Origin: Nonomuraea rubra
Lineage (GTDB): Bacteria; Actinomycetota; Actinomycetes; Streptosporangiales; Streptosporangiaceae
Length of the DNA: 64,000 nucleotides
Reading direction: 5' to 3'
Assembly (NCBI RefSeq): GCF_014207985.1
Contig: NZ_JACHMI010000001.1
Coordinates: 9,655,001-9,719,000, forward strand
Shown one piece after another: positions 43,384 through 51,109 of this stretch. Below the pieces are notes generated by a model. That model saw nothing but the letters and a program-made list of their open reading frames with translations, ran no database searches and was not told the origin of the DNA. Position 1 is the first letter of the stretch; each line of letters begins with the position of its first letter. The position numbers and the translations under genes were made by a program.

Positions 43384-43974
43384 ATGTTCATGTTCATGCC
43401 GCGCTCTCTGTTCAGGCTGGCGGCAGGCGCGGCGGCGGGTTACCTGCTCGCCGTCCGCCCGTGGCACCTGCGCTGGGGTGCCGACGACCGCGAAGTCCAC
43501 GCGGACATGCCGGGCGACGACCTGGTCGGGCAGCCGCAGTACCAGGCCACCAGGGCGATCACCGTCGAGGCGCCCGCGGCCACCGTCTGGGCGTGGCTGG
43601 TCCGGCTCGGTGGTTACCAGCCCGGCTCCCCTCCCCGCCCCGCGACGAGCGGCCACGAGGAGCCGCCGGAGCAGGAGCGGCAGGGGCTGAAGGTCGGCGA
43701 CGTGCTGCAGGGCGGGTCCGGGTTCGTGGTGGAGCAGGCCGACCCGCCGCAGACGCTGGTGATGGTCATGCGGGGCGCCGACGCCACCACCTCGTGCTCG
43801 GTCTCGCTGCGCGACCTGGAGGACGGCAGGACCCGGATGATCTTCCGGGTGCGCATCAGGGCGCAGCCGGGCGTCCGCGGCACGACGTACCTCGCGATGC
43901 AGGACGTCGGCGACTTCCTGGCCGTGCGCCGCCAGATGCTGACCATCAAGGAGCGCGCCGAGTCCGTCCAGTAG
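43384..43974 (+). CDS. SRPBCC family protein with an N-terminal membrane segment
   Basis: A 196-residue protein. The N-terminal hydrophobic stretch (about 7-24) may anchor it. The rest has the START-like SRPBCC pattern: ATRAITVEAPAATVWAWLVRLGGYQPG, then GLKVGDVLQ, a QTLVMVMRG strand and a long C-terminal helix. Such domains bind hydrophobic ligands. ATG 43384 follows GAAGGAG. It stands 61 bp after the zinc-ribbon gene, possibly in the same operon. No enzyme residues can be assigned. Confidence 0.8.
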   Translation: MFMFMPRSLFRLAAGAAAGYLLAVRPWHLRWGADDREVHADMPGDDLVGQPQYQATRAITVEAPAATVWAWLVRLGGYQPGSPPRPATSGHEEPPEQERQGLKVGDVLQGGSGFVVEQADPPQTLVMVMRGADATTSCSVSLRDLEDGRTRMIFRVRIRAQPGVRGTTYLAMQDVGDFLAVRRQMLTIKERAESVQ

Positions 43975-44030
43975 TGACTCGCGGTCGTGGTTGACGGGAA
44001 CGCCTCCGGACGCTTACGGTTCCGGCGATC

Positions 44031-44046
44031 GACGAAATATATCGTC
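44031..44046. promoter_or_regulatory. Near-perfect 16-bp palindrome upstream of the GH30 gene
   Basis: gacgaaatatatcgtc matches its reverse complement at seven of eight arm positions. It lies six bases before a second palindrome at 44053. It is the most AT-rich part of the region and could hold the -10 box. Confidence 0.5.
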
Positions 44047-44052
44047 ATGTAT

Positions 44053-44065
44053 CCGAAACTTTCGG
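44053..44065. promoter_or_regulatory. CGAAANTTTCG-type operator upstream of the GH30 gene
   Basis: ccgaaactttcgg is a perfect 6+1+6 palindrome ending nine bases before ATG 44075. It contains CGAAACTTTCG, matching the CGAAANTTTCG palindrome reported upstream of Streptomyces xylanase genes. The right arm overlaps the ribosome-binding region (CGGAGG), so bound repressor would block the leader. Confidence 0.65.
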
Positions 44066-44074
44066 AGGCGCGCC

Positions 44075-45406
44075 ATGTTGCGAGGACTCGTCGCCATCAG
44101 CCTGCTCGGTTTACCCGCGGTACAGCCGGCCCACCCCACCCAGCCCCCGGCCATCACCGTGAACGAGCGGGTCCGCCACCAGCAGATCGACGGTTTCGGC
44201 ATCTCCCAGGCGTTCCGGCGCAACGAGCTGCTGAAGGCCCTGCCGGAGGACAAGCAGCGGGAGGTCCTCGACCTGTGGTTCGACCGGGACAAGGGGGCCG
44301 GGCTGAGCATCCTGCGGCTCGGCATCGGCTCCTCCCCCGCCGGCAGCCCGTACGACCACATGGTGTCGATCCAGCCCGAGAACCCCGGCGGCCCCGACGC
44401 CCCGCCCAAGTACGTCTGGGACGGCGACGACAACAGCCAGGTCTGGGTGGCCAAGGAGGCCCAGCGGTACGGCGTCAAGCGGTTCTTCGCCGACGCCTGG
44501 AGCGCCCCCGGCTACATGAAGGACAACGGCGACGACAAGAACGGCGGCACGCTCCTGCCCGAGTGGCGGCGCGCGTACGCGAACTACCTGGTCGCCTACA
44601 CGAAGTTCTACGCCAGGGAAGGCATCAAGATCACCGACCTCGGGTTCACGAACGAGCCCGACTGGACGGCCACGTACGCCTCGATGCGCTTCACCCCTGA
44701 GCAGGCAGCCGAGTTCGTCAAGGTGCTCGGGCCGATCGCCAGGAACACCAGGCTGGTCTGCTGCGACTCGTTCGGCTGGAACGAGGCCAAGGCGTACACG
44801 GCGGCGATCGAGGCCGACCCCGAGGCCCGCCGCTGGGTCAAGACGCACACCGGCCACACCTACGCCAGCCCCGTGGACGGCCCGCTCCCGACGAACAGGA
44901 AGACCTGGATGTCGGAGTGGAACCCCAACGGCAACACCTGGAACGAGGCCTGGGACGACGGCAGCGGCTACGACGGCTTCACGATCGCGCAGGCCGTGCA
45001 CGACGCGCTCACGCTGGGCGAGGTCAGCGCCTACGTCTACTGGCTGGGCGGCTCGCGCGGCGCGACGAGGGCGCTGCTGCAGCTCGACGACGTGGCCAGG
45101 GAGTACCACGTGTCGAAGCGGCTGTGGGCGCTGGCGGCGTACAGCAGGTTCATCCGGCCGGGCGCGGTCCGGGTGGAGGCGAGCGCGGCCGATCCGGCGC
45201 TGAAAGTTTCAGCGTTCCGCAACCCCGACGGCTCGCGCGTGATCGTGGCGCTGAACACCGGCACCGCGCCGGTCACGTGGAAGGGCGTGCACGGCCGGGC
45301 GACCGCGTACGTCACCGACACCGCCAACGACCTCACCCCGTCGGCGGTGACCGGCCGCACGGTGACCCTCCAGCCGCGCGCGCTCACCACCGTCGTGATC
45401 AGGTAA
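44075..45406 (+). CDS. Secreted GH30 family glycoside hydrolase
   Basis: A 443-residue exoenzyme. Signal peptide covers about 1-19, a TIM barrel about 28-350, and a C-terminal beta domain about 355-443 (VSAFRNPDGSRVIVALN). Catalytic acid/base E194 is in DLGFTNEPDW and nucleophile E281 is in TWMSEWNP, both standard GH30 positions. Candidates are endo-beta-1,6-galactanase or xylanase types. A CGAAANTTTCG palindrome in the leader leans towards xylan, but this is inference. It is convergent with the ABC sugar importer operon and shares a terminator hairpin with it. Confidence 0.9.
   Translation: MLRGLVAISLLGLPAVQPAHPTQPPAITVNERVRHQQIDGFGISQAFRRNELLKALPEDKQREVLDLWFDRDKGAGLSILRLGIGSSPAGSPYDHMVSIQPENPGGPDAPPKYVWDGDDNSQVWVAKEAQRYGVKRFFADAWSAPGYMKDNGDDKNGGTLLPEWRRAYANYLVAYTKFYAREGIKITDLGFTNEPDWTATYASMRFTPEQAAEFVKVLGPIARNTRLVCCDSFGWNEAKAYTAAIEADPEARRWVKTHTGHTYASPVDGPLPTNRKTWMSEWNPNGNTWNEAWDDGSGYDGFTIAQAVHDALTLGEVSAYVYWLGGSRGATRALLQLDDVAREYHVSKRLWALAAYSRFIRPGAVRVEASAADPALKVSAFRNPDGSRVIVALNTGTAPVTWKGVHGRATAYVTDTANDLTPSAVTGRTVTLQPRALTTVVIR
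45198..45214. promoter_or_regulatory. Perfect 17-bp palindrome inside the GH30 gene
   Basis: cgctgaaagtttcagcg is an 8+1+8 palindrome with the same gaaagtttc-type core as the leader operators. It is about 190 bp before the stop codon. It may be a roadblock operator or coincidence of coding sequence. Confidence 0.35.
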
Positions 45407-45416
45407 CGGGACGCGG

Positions 45417-45446
45417 GCCCGGCGAGAGGCGCAGCTCTCGCCGGGC
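45417..45446. terminator. Bidirectional hairpin terminator
   Basis: gcccggcgagag (45417-45428) pairs perfectly with ctctcgccgggc (45435-45446) over a six-base loop. It lies exactly between the stop of the GH30 gene and the stop of the convergent permease gene. Confidence 0.85.
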
Positions 45447-46262
45447 TCAGCCCTTCGTGCCGGTGTGGGCGATGCCCTGGATGAACTGGCGCTGCAGGAA
45501 GACGAACACCGCGATCACCGGCAGCGAGGCGATCAGCGAGCCGGCCATCAGGACGGGGTAGTCGGTCTGGTACTGCCCCTGGAGCGAGGCCAGCCCGGCC
45601 GACAGCGTCATCTTCTCGGGGTCGGTGTTGACCACCAGTGGCCAGAAGAGGTCGTTCCACGCCCACAGCAGCGTGAGCACGGCCAGCGCGACCAGCCCGG
45701 GCCGGGCCAGCGGCAGCATGATCGACCAGTAGATCCGCCACGGCCCCGCACCGTCGAGCCGCGCCGCCTCCTCGATCTCGCGCGGCAGGCCCAGGAAGAA
45801 CTGCCGCAGCAGGAACACCCCGAACGCGCTGAACAGCCCCGGCACGATGATCGCCTGAAGGCTGTTGAGCCAGCCCAGCGCGGACATGATCTGGTACTGC
45901 GGGATCACGAAGAGCTGCGGCGGCACCATGAGCACCGACAGGAACAGGCCGAACAGCAGGTTCCTGCCGGGGAAGCGGAGCCGGGCGAAGGCGTAGGCGG
46001 CCATCGAGCAGAACAGCACCTGCCCGGCCACCCGCCCCGCGGCCATCACCACGGTGTTGAGGAACTGCTCGCCGAACGGCAGCAGGTCGAAGACCTTCGC
46101 GTAGTTGTCCCAGCGGCCCTCGGGCAGGAACGTCGGCGGCACCGCGGTCGCGCTGCTGAGCGTCTTGAGCGAGGTGATGATCTGCCAGGCGAACGGCGCC
46201 ACCATCAGCAGCGACGAGATGATCAGCACCGCGTGCACGCCCAGCGGGCGTCGCTCAGACAT
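45447..46262 (-). CDS. Carbohydrate ABC transporter permease (MalG type)
   Basis: A 271-residue six-helix permease. The EAA loop PREIEEAARLDGAGPWRIYWSIMLPLARP is split over about 160-190, and it has the C-terminal tail FIQGIAHTGTKG typical of MalG-like subunits. The ATG overlaps the end of the MalF-type partner by eight bases. It is the last gene of a binding-protein-permease-permease operon with no ATPase, so a shared MsiK-like ATPase is expected. Context (GH30, ROK, Gfo/Idh) points to a plant-glycan oligosaccharide. Confidence 0.92.
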   Translation of the reverse strand: MSERRPLGVHAVLIISSLLMVAPFAWQIITSLKTLSSATAVPPTFLPEGRWDNYAKVFDLLPFGEQFLNTVVMAAGRVAGQVLFCSMAAYAFARLRFPGRNLLFGLFLSVLMVPPQLFVIPQYQIMSALGWLNSLQAIIVPGLFSAFGVFLLRQFFLGLPREIEEAARLDGAGPWRIYWSIMLPLARPGLVALAVLTLLWAWNDLFWPLVVNTDPEKMTLSAGLASLQGQYQTDYPVLMAGSLIASLPVIAVFVFLQRQFIQGIAHTGTKG

Positions 46263-47175
46263 AGTGCACCCACCTCCGCTGGAGCCTGAACTGCAGGACC
46301 GTCAGCACCGCGATGAGCACGAGCAGCGCCATCACGATGGCGGCGGCGTAGCCGCGGTCGTTGGTGACGAACGCCCGCTCGTAGAAGAGCTGCACGACGG
46401 TCTGCAGCCGCGAGTACGCCGGGTTGGCCCGCGCCGCCTGCCCCGACCCGGTCATCACGAAGACCAGGTCGAAGAGCTGCAGCGAGCCGATCACCGAGAC
46501 GATCGAGATGAAGAACGCGGTCGGCGACAACATCGGCAGCGTGATCCTGAAGAACTGGCGGACGCGGCCGGCGCCGTCCATGGACGCGGCCTCGTACAGC
46601 TCCTTGGGGATGGCCTGCATCCCGGCCAGGAAGATGATCAGGTTGTAGCCGACGCTGCTCCAGACGCCCACCACGATCAGCGCGTACAGGGCGGTGGCCG
46701 GGTCGGCGATCCAGTTGGGGCCGTCGATGCCGGCGAGCGCGAGCACCTGGTTGATCAGGCCGTAGTCGCCGTTGTAGAGCCAGCGCCAGAGCATCGCGAC
46801 CGCGACCGGCATGGTCACCACCGGCAGGAAGAACGCCGTGCGGTACAGGGTCACGCCGCCCAGCTTCGGCCGGTTGAGCAGCGCGGCGAACACGATCGCC
46901 AGCGGGATCCCGAGCAGGCCGAGCACGGTGTAGGTGAGCGTGTTGAGCACCGCCCGCCCCACCTCGGGGTCAGCGATCAGGCGGGTGTAGTTCTCCAGCC
47001 CCGTCCAGGTGTGCCCGCCGAACGCGCCCCACTCGGTGAAGGAGAAGTAGGCGGTCTGCAGGACGGGCCACAGGTAGAAGATCGCCAGGCCGAGCCCGGT
47101 GGGGGCGATGAACGCGTACCCCCACAGGGCCTCGGTCCACGGTCTGCGGCTCGCCGCGTGTTTCCTGCCCGTCAT
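46255..47175 (-). CDS. Carbohydrate ABC transporter permease (MalF type)
   Basis: A 306-residue permease with an N-terminal cytoplasmic basic tail. Helix 1 is GYAFIAPTGLGLAIFYLWPVL, and the EAA loop KELYEAASMDGAGRVRQFFRITLPML is split over about 200-225. The ATG overlaps the stop of the binding-protein gene (ATGA). It works with the MalG-type protein encoded just downstream. Confidence 0.92.
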   Translation of the reverse strand: MTGRKHAASRRPWTEALWGYAFIAPTGLGLAIFYLWPVLQTAYFSFTEWGAFGGHTWTGLENYTRLIADPEVGRAVLNTLTYTVLGLLGIPLAIVFAALLNRPKLGGVTLYRTAFFLPVVTMPVAVAMLWRWLYNGDYGLINQVLALAGIDGPNWIADPATALYALIVVGVWSSVGYNLIIFLAGMQAIPKELYEAASMDGAGRVRQFFRITLPMLSPTAFFISIVSVIGSLQLFDLVFVMTGSGQAARANPAYSRLQTVVQLFYERAFVTNDRGYAAAIVMALLVLIAVLTVLQFRLQRRWVHYV

Positions 47176-48425
47176 TCCTTGGCCAGCAGGTCGTTCATGG
47201 CGGCCGCGAGGTCCGCGGCCGCCTTCTCGACCGGCACCTCACCGGTCCACGCCTTGGTGAGGTGGGTGAGCTCGGCCTCCTGCCAGGCGGCGGTGTTCTT
47301 CGAGACGGGGTACGGCACCGCGTACGCGACCGCGTCCAGGAACGTCTGCAGCTTCCACTCGGGGTGGGCCTTCACCCAGTCCTGCTGGGTGCCGTTGTAG
47401 GCCGGGATCGGGCCCTTCTTGCCGAGGAGGTCGGCGGCCTGCTTGGAGCCAAGGAACTTGACGAACGCCGACGCCTGCGCCGGATGCTTGGTCTTGGCCG
47501 ACACCACGTTGGCGACGCCGTGGATGATCGTGGCCTGCTGCTCGCCCCTGGGCAGCGGGGCCACGTCCACCTTGTCCTTGGTGTAGTCGTTCTTGCCGAA
47601 CTCGGCCACGTTCCACGACCCGCCCCAGTACATCGCCAGCTTGCCGGCCTCGAAGAGCTGGAGCGGGGTGGTGTCGGTCATGGTCTTGAGGTCGGGCGAC
47701 TGCTTGGCGGCGATCAGGTCGGTCCAGAACTTCAGGCCCGCGATCGTCTTGGGGTCGGCGTAGCCGGACTGCTTGCCGTCCGGGGAGATGACGTGGCCGC
47801 CGGCCTGGTAGATCGTGTTGTACTGGTACTCCTGGAAGCTCGTCAGCTGGGCGCCGACGGCGTAGACGCCCTTCTTGGCGTCGGTGAGCTTGGCGGCGGT
47901 CTCCTTGAAGTCGGCCCAGGTCCAGTCGTCGGCCGGGTACTTCACTTTCGCCTGGTCGAAGAGGGTCTTGTTGTACCAGACGCCGACCGTGTCCATGTCC
48001 TTCGGCAGGCCGTACAGCTTGCCCTCGTAGGTGTAGAGGTCCACCAGGGCCTTGGGGTAGACCGAGGTGTCGACCTGCTCCTCGATCGGCTTGATCACGC
48101 CGTTGGAGGCGTAGAGCTGGAAGTTGGGGCCGTTCATCCAGAAGACGTCGGGCGCCGCGCCGCCGCTGACCGCGGCCTTCATCTTCGTCCAGTAGTCGAC
48201 CCAGGGGGTGAGCTGGACGTCCACGGTGATGCTCGGGTAGGTCTTGGTGAACTCCTCGGCCAGTTCCTGCATGACCGCCTGCTGGGTGGCGTCCCAGACG
48301 CCGTAGGACAGCTTCACCCTCTCCTCAGGCTGCGTGTCCGTGCCGGCCTGCTCACCGCCGCCGCACGCGGAGGCGAGCAGTGCCACGCAGAGGAGCGCCG
48401 CACCGCTCCGTGCCGACTTCCACAT
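47172..48425 (-). CDS. Sugar ABC transporter substrate-binding lipoprotein
   Basis: A 417-residue family-1 solute-binding protein. The Sec signal peptide ends in lipobox LASAC (Cys about residue 21). The mature part has the MalE-like pattern VDYWTKMKAAVSGGAAPDVFWMNG and MYWGGSWNVAEF, with aromatic residues typical of oligosaccharide clefts. It is first in the importer operon. A motif taatgatggagtcca lies about 30 bp upstream of its start and recurs in front of the ROK gene, suggesting ROK control. Confidence 0.93.
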   Translation of the reverse strand: MWKSARSGAALLCVALLASACGGGEQAGTDTQPEERVKLSYGVWDATQQAVMQELAEEFTKTYPSITVDVQLTPWVDYWTKMKAAVSGGAAPDVFWMNGPNFQLYASNGVIKPIEEQVDTSVYPKALVDLYTYEGKLYGLPKDMDTVGVWYNKTLFDQAKVKYPADDWTWADFKETAAKLTDAKKGVYAVGAQLTSFQEYQYNTIYQAGGHVISPDGKQSGYADPKTIAGLKFWTDLIAAKQSPDLKTMTDTTPLQLFEAGKLAMYWGGSWNVAEFGKNDYTKDKVDVAPLPRGEQQATIIHGVANVVSAKTKHPAQASAFVKFLGSKQAADLLGKKGPIPAYNGTQQDWVKAHPEWKLQTFLDAVAYAVPYPVSKNTAAWQEAELTHLTKAWTGEVPVEKAAADLAAAMNDLLAKE

Positions 48426-48453
48426 CTCCCGGTCCTCTCCTAGAACGTGGGAG

Positions 48454-48468
48454 TAATGATGGAGTCCA
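48454..48468. promoter_or_regulatory. Putative ROK operator upstream of the sugar importer
   Basis: taatgatggagtcca matches taatgatgctctcca at 49728-49742 in 13 of 15 positions. One copy precedes the importer operon and the other lies in the ROK/oxidoreductase divergent promoter region. No third copy was seen by eye in the window. Confidence 0.5.
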
Positions 48469-48574
48469 GGGAAATTGTTGGCAAGAGTGGCCGTGTTACA
48501 GATGGCTCACGAGGCTCGGCCACCGGGAGGGAGGCGGCGCGTCCGGAAGAGAGGGCGGCGCGTGGCCGAGCCGG

Positions 48575-49693
48575 CTAGAGGCCGCTCGCGAGCGGGGAGC
48601 GGCCGTCGAGGAGGCGTTCCTCGACGTCGTCGAGGGCGAGGCGGACGGCGCCGAGCACCACGGCCTCGTCGCCCAGCGCCGACATGCGGACCTCGGGCGT
48701 GCGGATGCACCAGCGGTCCAGCTCCCGCCTGAGCGGCTCGATGAGCACGTCGGCCGAGCGCGAGAACCCGCCGCCGACCACCACCATCTGCGGGTCCAGC
48801 GTCAGGACCAGCGCGGACGCGCCGAGCGCGAGATCCTTCACGTAGCGCCGCACGGCCGCCAGCGCCGCCTTGTCGCCCTCCCGCGCGGCCGCGAACACGT
48901 CGCCGGCCTCGCCGCTGAGATGCTCCTGGGCGCGGATCCAGCCGAGCACGGGCAGCGCGCCGATCTCGCCGGAGGCGTTGCCGAACCCCCTGTGCAGCTT
49001 GCCGTCGATGACCAGGCCCGCCCCGGTACGCAGCCCGGCCAGCAGGAACACCATGTCCTTGGCGTAGCGGGCCACGCCGCGCCAGCACTCGGCCAGGGCG
49101 GCGAGCTTGCTGTCGTTCTCGACCAGCACCGGGGCCGGGACCAGGCGGCGCACGTGCGCGGCCAGGTCCACGCCGGTCCACTCGGGCAGCGCCTCCGACA
49201 ACATCACCTTGCCCGCGCCGTCGACCAGCCCGGTCGTGCCGACGCCCGAGGCCCACACGTCGCCGCCGGTCAGCCCGGCGCCCTCCAGGCACTCCGTGAC
49301 CGCCCGGTCCACCGCCTCCAGCCGTTCGAGCCTGCCCATCGCGGGCGTGACGGGCACGCGGGCGGCGTGCTGCACGTTCCCGTCGAGATCGGCGGCCACC
49401 GCGCGGATCTTGTGCCCCCCGATGTCGATGCCGAGCACCCGGCCCGCGTCGGCCCTGAACCGGTAGCGCCTGGCCGGGCGACCCACCCCGCCGGCCGTGG
49501 CGCCCGCCTCGGCCACCCAGCCCTTCTGCAGCAGCTCGCGCACCACGTCCTCGGTGGAGGCCCTGGACAGGCCCGTGCGCTTGGCGACCTCGGTGAGCGT
49601 CAGCGACGACCGGCCCTGGAGCACCTTGATCACGGCCAGCGCGTTGAGCTGCCGCAGCCGCGACAGGTCGCCGCCGCTCATCTCCGCGGCCAT
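48575..49693 (-). CDS. ROK family transcriptional repressor
   Basis: A 372-residue protein. The winged HTH is at about 10-65 (LTLTEVAKRTGLSRASTEDVVRELL), followed by a ROK sugar-kinase-like domain with GIDIGGHKIRAVAADLDG, VENDSKLAALAE and LAGLRTGAGLVIDG. The ROK zinc signature CxCGxxGC is missing and the usual GExGH is GEIGA, so it is unlikely to be a kinase. It is a regulator sensing a sugar. It is divergent from a Gfo/Idh gene and next to the ABC importer; shared motifs at 48454 and 49728 suggest it controls both. Confidence 0.9.
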   Translation of the reverse strand: MAAEMSGGDLSRLRQLNALAVIKVLQGRSSLTLTEVAKRTGLSRASTEDVVRELLQKGWVAEAGATAGGVGRPARRYRFRADAGRVLGIDIGGHKIRAVAADLDGNVQHAARVPVTPAMGRLERLEAVDRAVTECLEGAGLTGGDVWASGVGTTGLVDGAGKVMLSEALPEWTGVDLAAHVRRLVPAPVLVENDSKLAALAECWRGVARYAKDMVFLLAGLRTGAGLVIDGKLHRGFGNASGEIGALPVLGWIRAQEHLSGEAGDVFAAAREGDKAALAAVRRYVKDLALGASALVLTLDPQMVVVGGGFSRSADVLIEPLRRELDRWCIRTPEVRMSALGDEAVVLGAVRLALDDVEERLLDGRSPLASGL

Positions 49694-49727
49694 CGGCCCC
49701 CCTTGCTGTCCGCTTGCTCAGACCGAA

Positions 49728-49742
49728 TAATGATGCTCTCCA
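49728..49742. promoter_or_regulatory. Putative ROK operator in the divergent promoter region
   Basis: taatgatgctctcca is the partner of the site at 48454-48468 (13 of 15 identical). It lies 35 bp upstream of the ROK start and 25 bp upstream of the Gfo/Idh start. Confidence 0.5.
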
Positions 49743-49766
49743 TGATATTTCTTCGGGGAAGGTTCC

Positions 49767-51014
49767 ATGACTGAGGTGACTCTAGCCGTCGTCGGCGGGG
49801 GCCTGCGAGGGCTGACCTACGCGCGCCGCGCGCACGCCACGGGCGCGGGGCGGGTGGTGGCGGTGGCCGAACCCGACCCGGGGCGGCGGGCGGCGTTCGC
49901 GGCGGAGTTCGGGATCCGGCCGGAGCTGGCGTACGACGACTGGAAGGAGCTGGCGGCGGCCGGGCGGCTCGCGGACGCGGCGGTCATCGCCACCCACGAC
50001 CGGCTGCACACCGACCCCGCGGTGACGCTGGCGGACCTCGGTTACCACATTCTCCTGGAGAAGCCGATGGCGACGGACGAGGAGGAGTCCGTCATGATCG
50101 CCGACGCGGCCGAGCGCAACGGCATCATGCTCGCCGTCTGCCACGTGCTGCGGTACACGCCGTACACGCGGGTGGTGAAGGAGCTGCTGGACTCCGGGCG
50201 GATCGGGCGGCTCGTCAGCGTGCAGCACCTGGAGCCGGTGGGGTGGTGGCACCAGGCGCACTCGTTCGTGCGCGGGCACTGGCGCCGCCAGGACACCTCG
50301 GCGCCGATGTTGCTGGCCAAGGCGTGCCACGACATCGACTGGCTGGTGCACCTGTTCGGCAGGCCGCCCGTCCGGGTGTCGTCGTTCGGCTCGCTGTCGC
50401 ACTTCCGCGCCTCCGACCGGCCGGCCGAAGCCGCCGACCGGTGCCTCGACTGCCCGCTGGAACCGTCGTGCCCGTACTCGGCGCCGCGCCTCTACCTGGG
50501 GTGTCTCGGCGATCCCGGCAGCGAGTTCTGGCCGCTGTCGGCGGTCACGCCGGAGCGTACGGAGGAGGCGGTGCTCGACGCGCTGCGCACCGGGCCGTAC
50601 GGGCGGTGCGTGTACGCGTGCGACAACGACGTGGTCGATCACCAGGAGGTGGTGATGGAGTTCGAGGACGGGGCGACGTGCTCGTTCACGATGAGCGCGT
50701 TCACCCCGATGGAGCACCGGCGCACCCGCCTGTTCGGCACCCACGGCTACCTCGACGGCGACGGGCTGAGCCTGCGCGTGGTGGACTTCCGTACGGGGGC
50801 CGAGGAGACCGTGCGCACGCAGGACCTGGCCGGGCCGTCGGCGGCGGACGGGCACGGGGGCGGGGACGAGGGGCTGACGGACGCCTTCCTGGCCGCCGTC
50901 GCCTCGGGCGACGCCTCGCTGCTGCGGTCGGACGCGGCGGAGAGCCTGATGACGCACCGCGTCGTCTGGGCCGCCGAACGCGCCCGCCACACCGCCTCCG
51001 TCGTCACCCTCTGA
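49767..51014 (+). CDS. Gfo/Idh/MocA family NAD(P)-dependent sugar dehydrogenase
   Basis: A 415-residue oxidoreductase. The Rossmann domain begins AVVGGGLRGLTYARRA, and the catalytic Lys is in HILLEKPMAT (EKP motif, about residue 98). The substrate domain includes KACHDIDWLVHLFG with the usual His/Asp. An unusual insertion at about 226-250 is Cys-rich (CLDC, five residues later C, then another C), which could bind a metal. It would oxidise or epimerise a sugar or sugar acid. It is divergent from the ROK gene and probably under its control. Confidence 0.88.
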   Translation: MTEVTLAVVGGGLRGLTYARRAHATGAGRVVAVAEPDPGRRAAFAAEFGIRPELAYDDWKELAAAGRLADAAVIATHDRLHTDPAVTLADLGYHILLEKPMATDEEESVMIADAAERNGIMLAVCHVLRYTPYTRVVKELLDSGRIGRLVSVQHLEPVGWWHQAHSFVRGHWRRQDTSAPMLLAKACHDIDWLVHLFGRPPVRVSSFGSLSHFRASDRPAEAADRCLDCPLEPSCPYSAPRLYLGCLGDPGSEFWPLSAVTPERTEEAVLDALRTGPYGRCVYACDNDVVDHQEVVMEFEDGATCSFTMSAFTPMEHRRTRLFGTHGYLDGDGLSLRVVDFRTGAEETVRTQDLAGPSAADGHGGGDEGLTDAFLAAVASGDASLLRSDAAESLMTHRVVWAAERARHTASVVTL

Positions 51015-51059
51015 CCGGCGGCCCAGCCACCCGTTCTCCGTCACCCGCTCAAGGCGGCC

Positions 51060-51097
51060 CTGGCACGCCGTCGCCTGCCCCGGCACGCCATCGCCTG
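51060..51097. repeat. Two copies of a 17-bp direct repeat after the oxidoreductase gene
   Basis: ggcacgccgtcgcctgc and ggcacgccatcgcctgc stand close together and differ at one base. They lie between convergent genes, upstream of the LAL regulator's stop codon. No function is seen. Confidence 0.6.
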
Positions 51098-51109
51098 CGC
51101 GGCGGGCCG

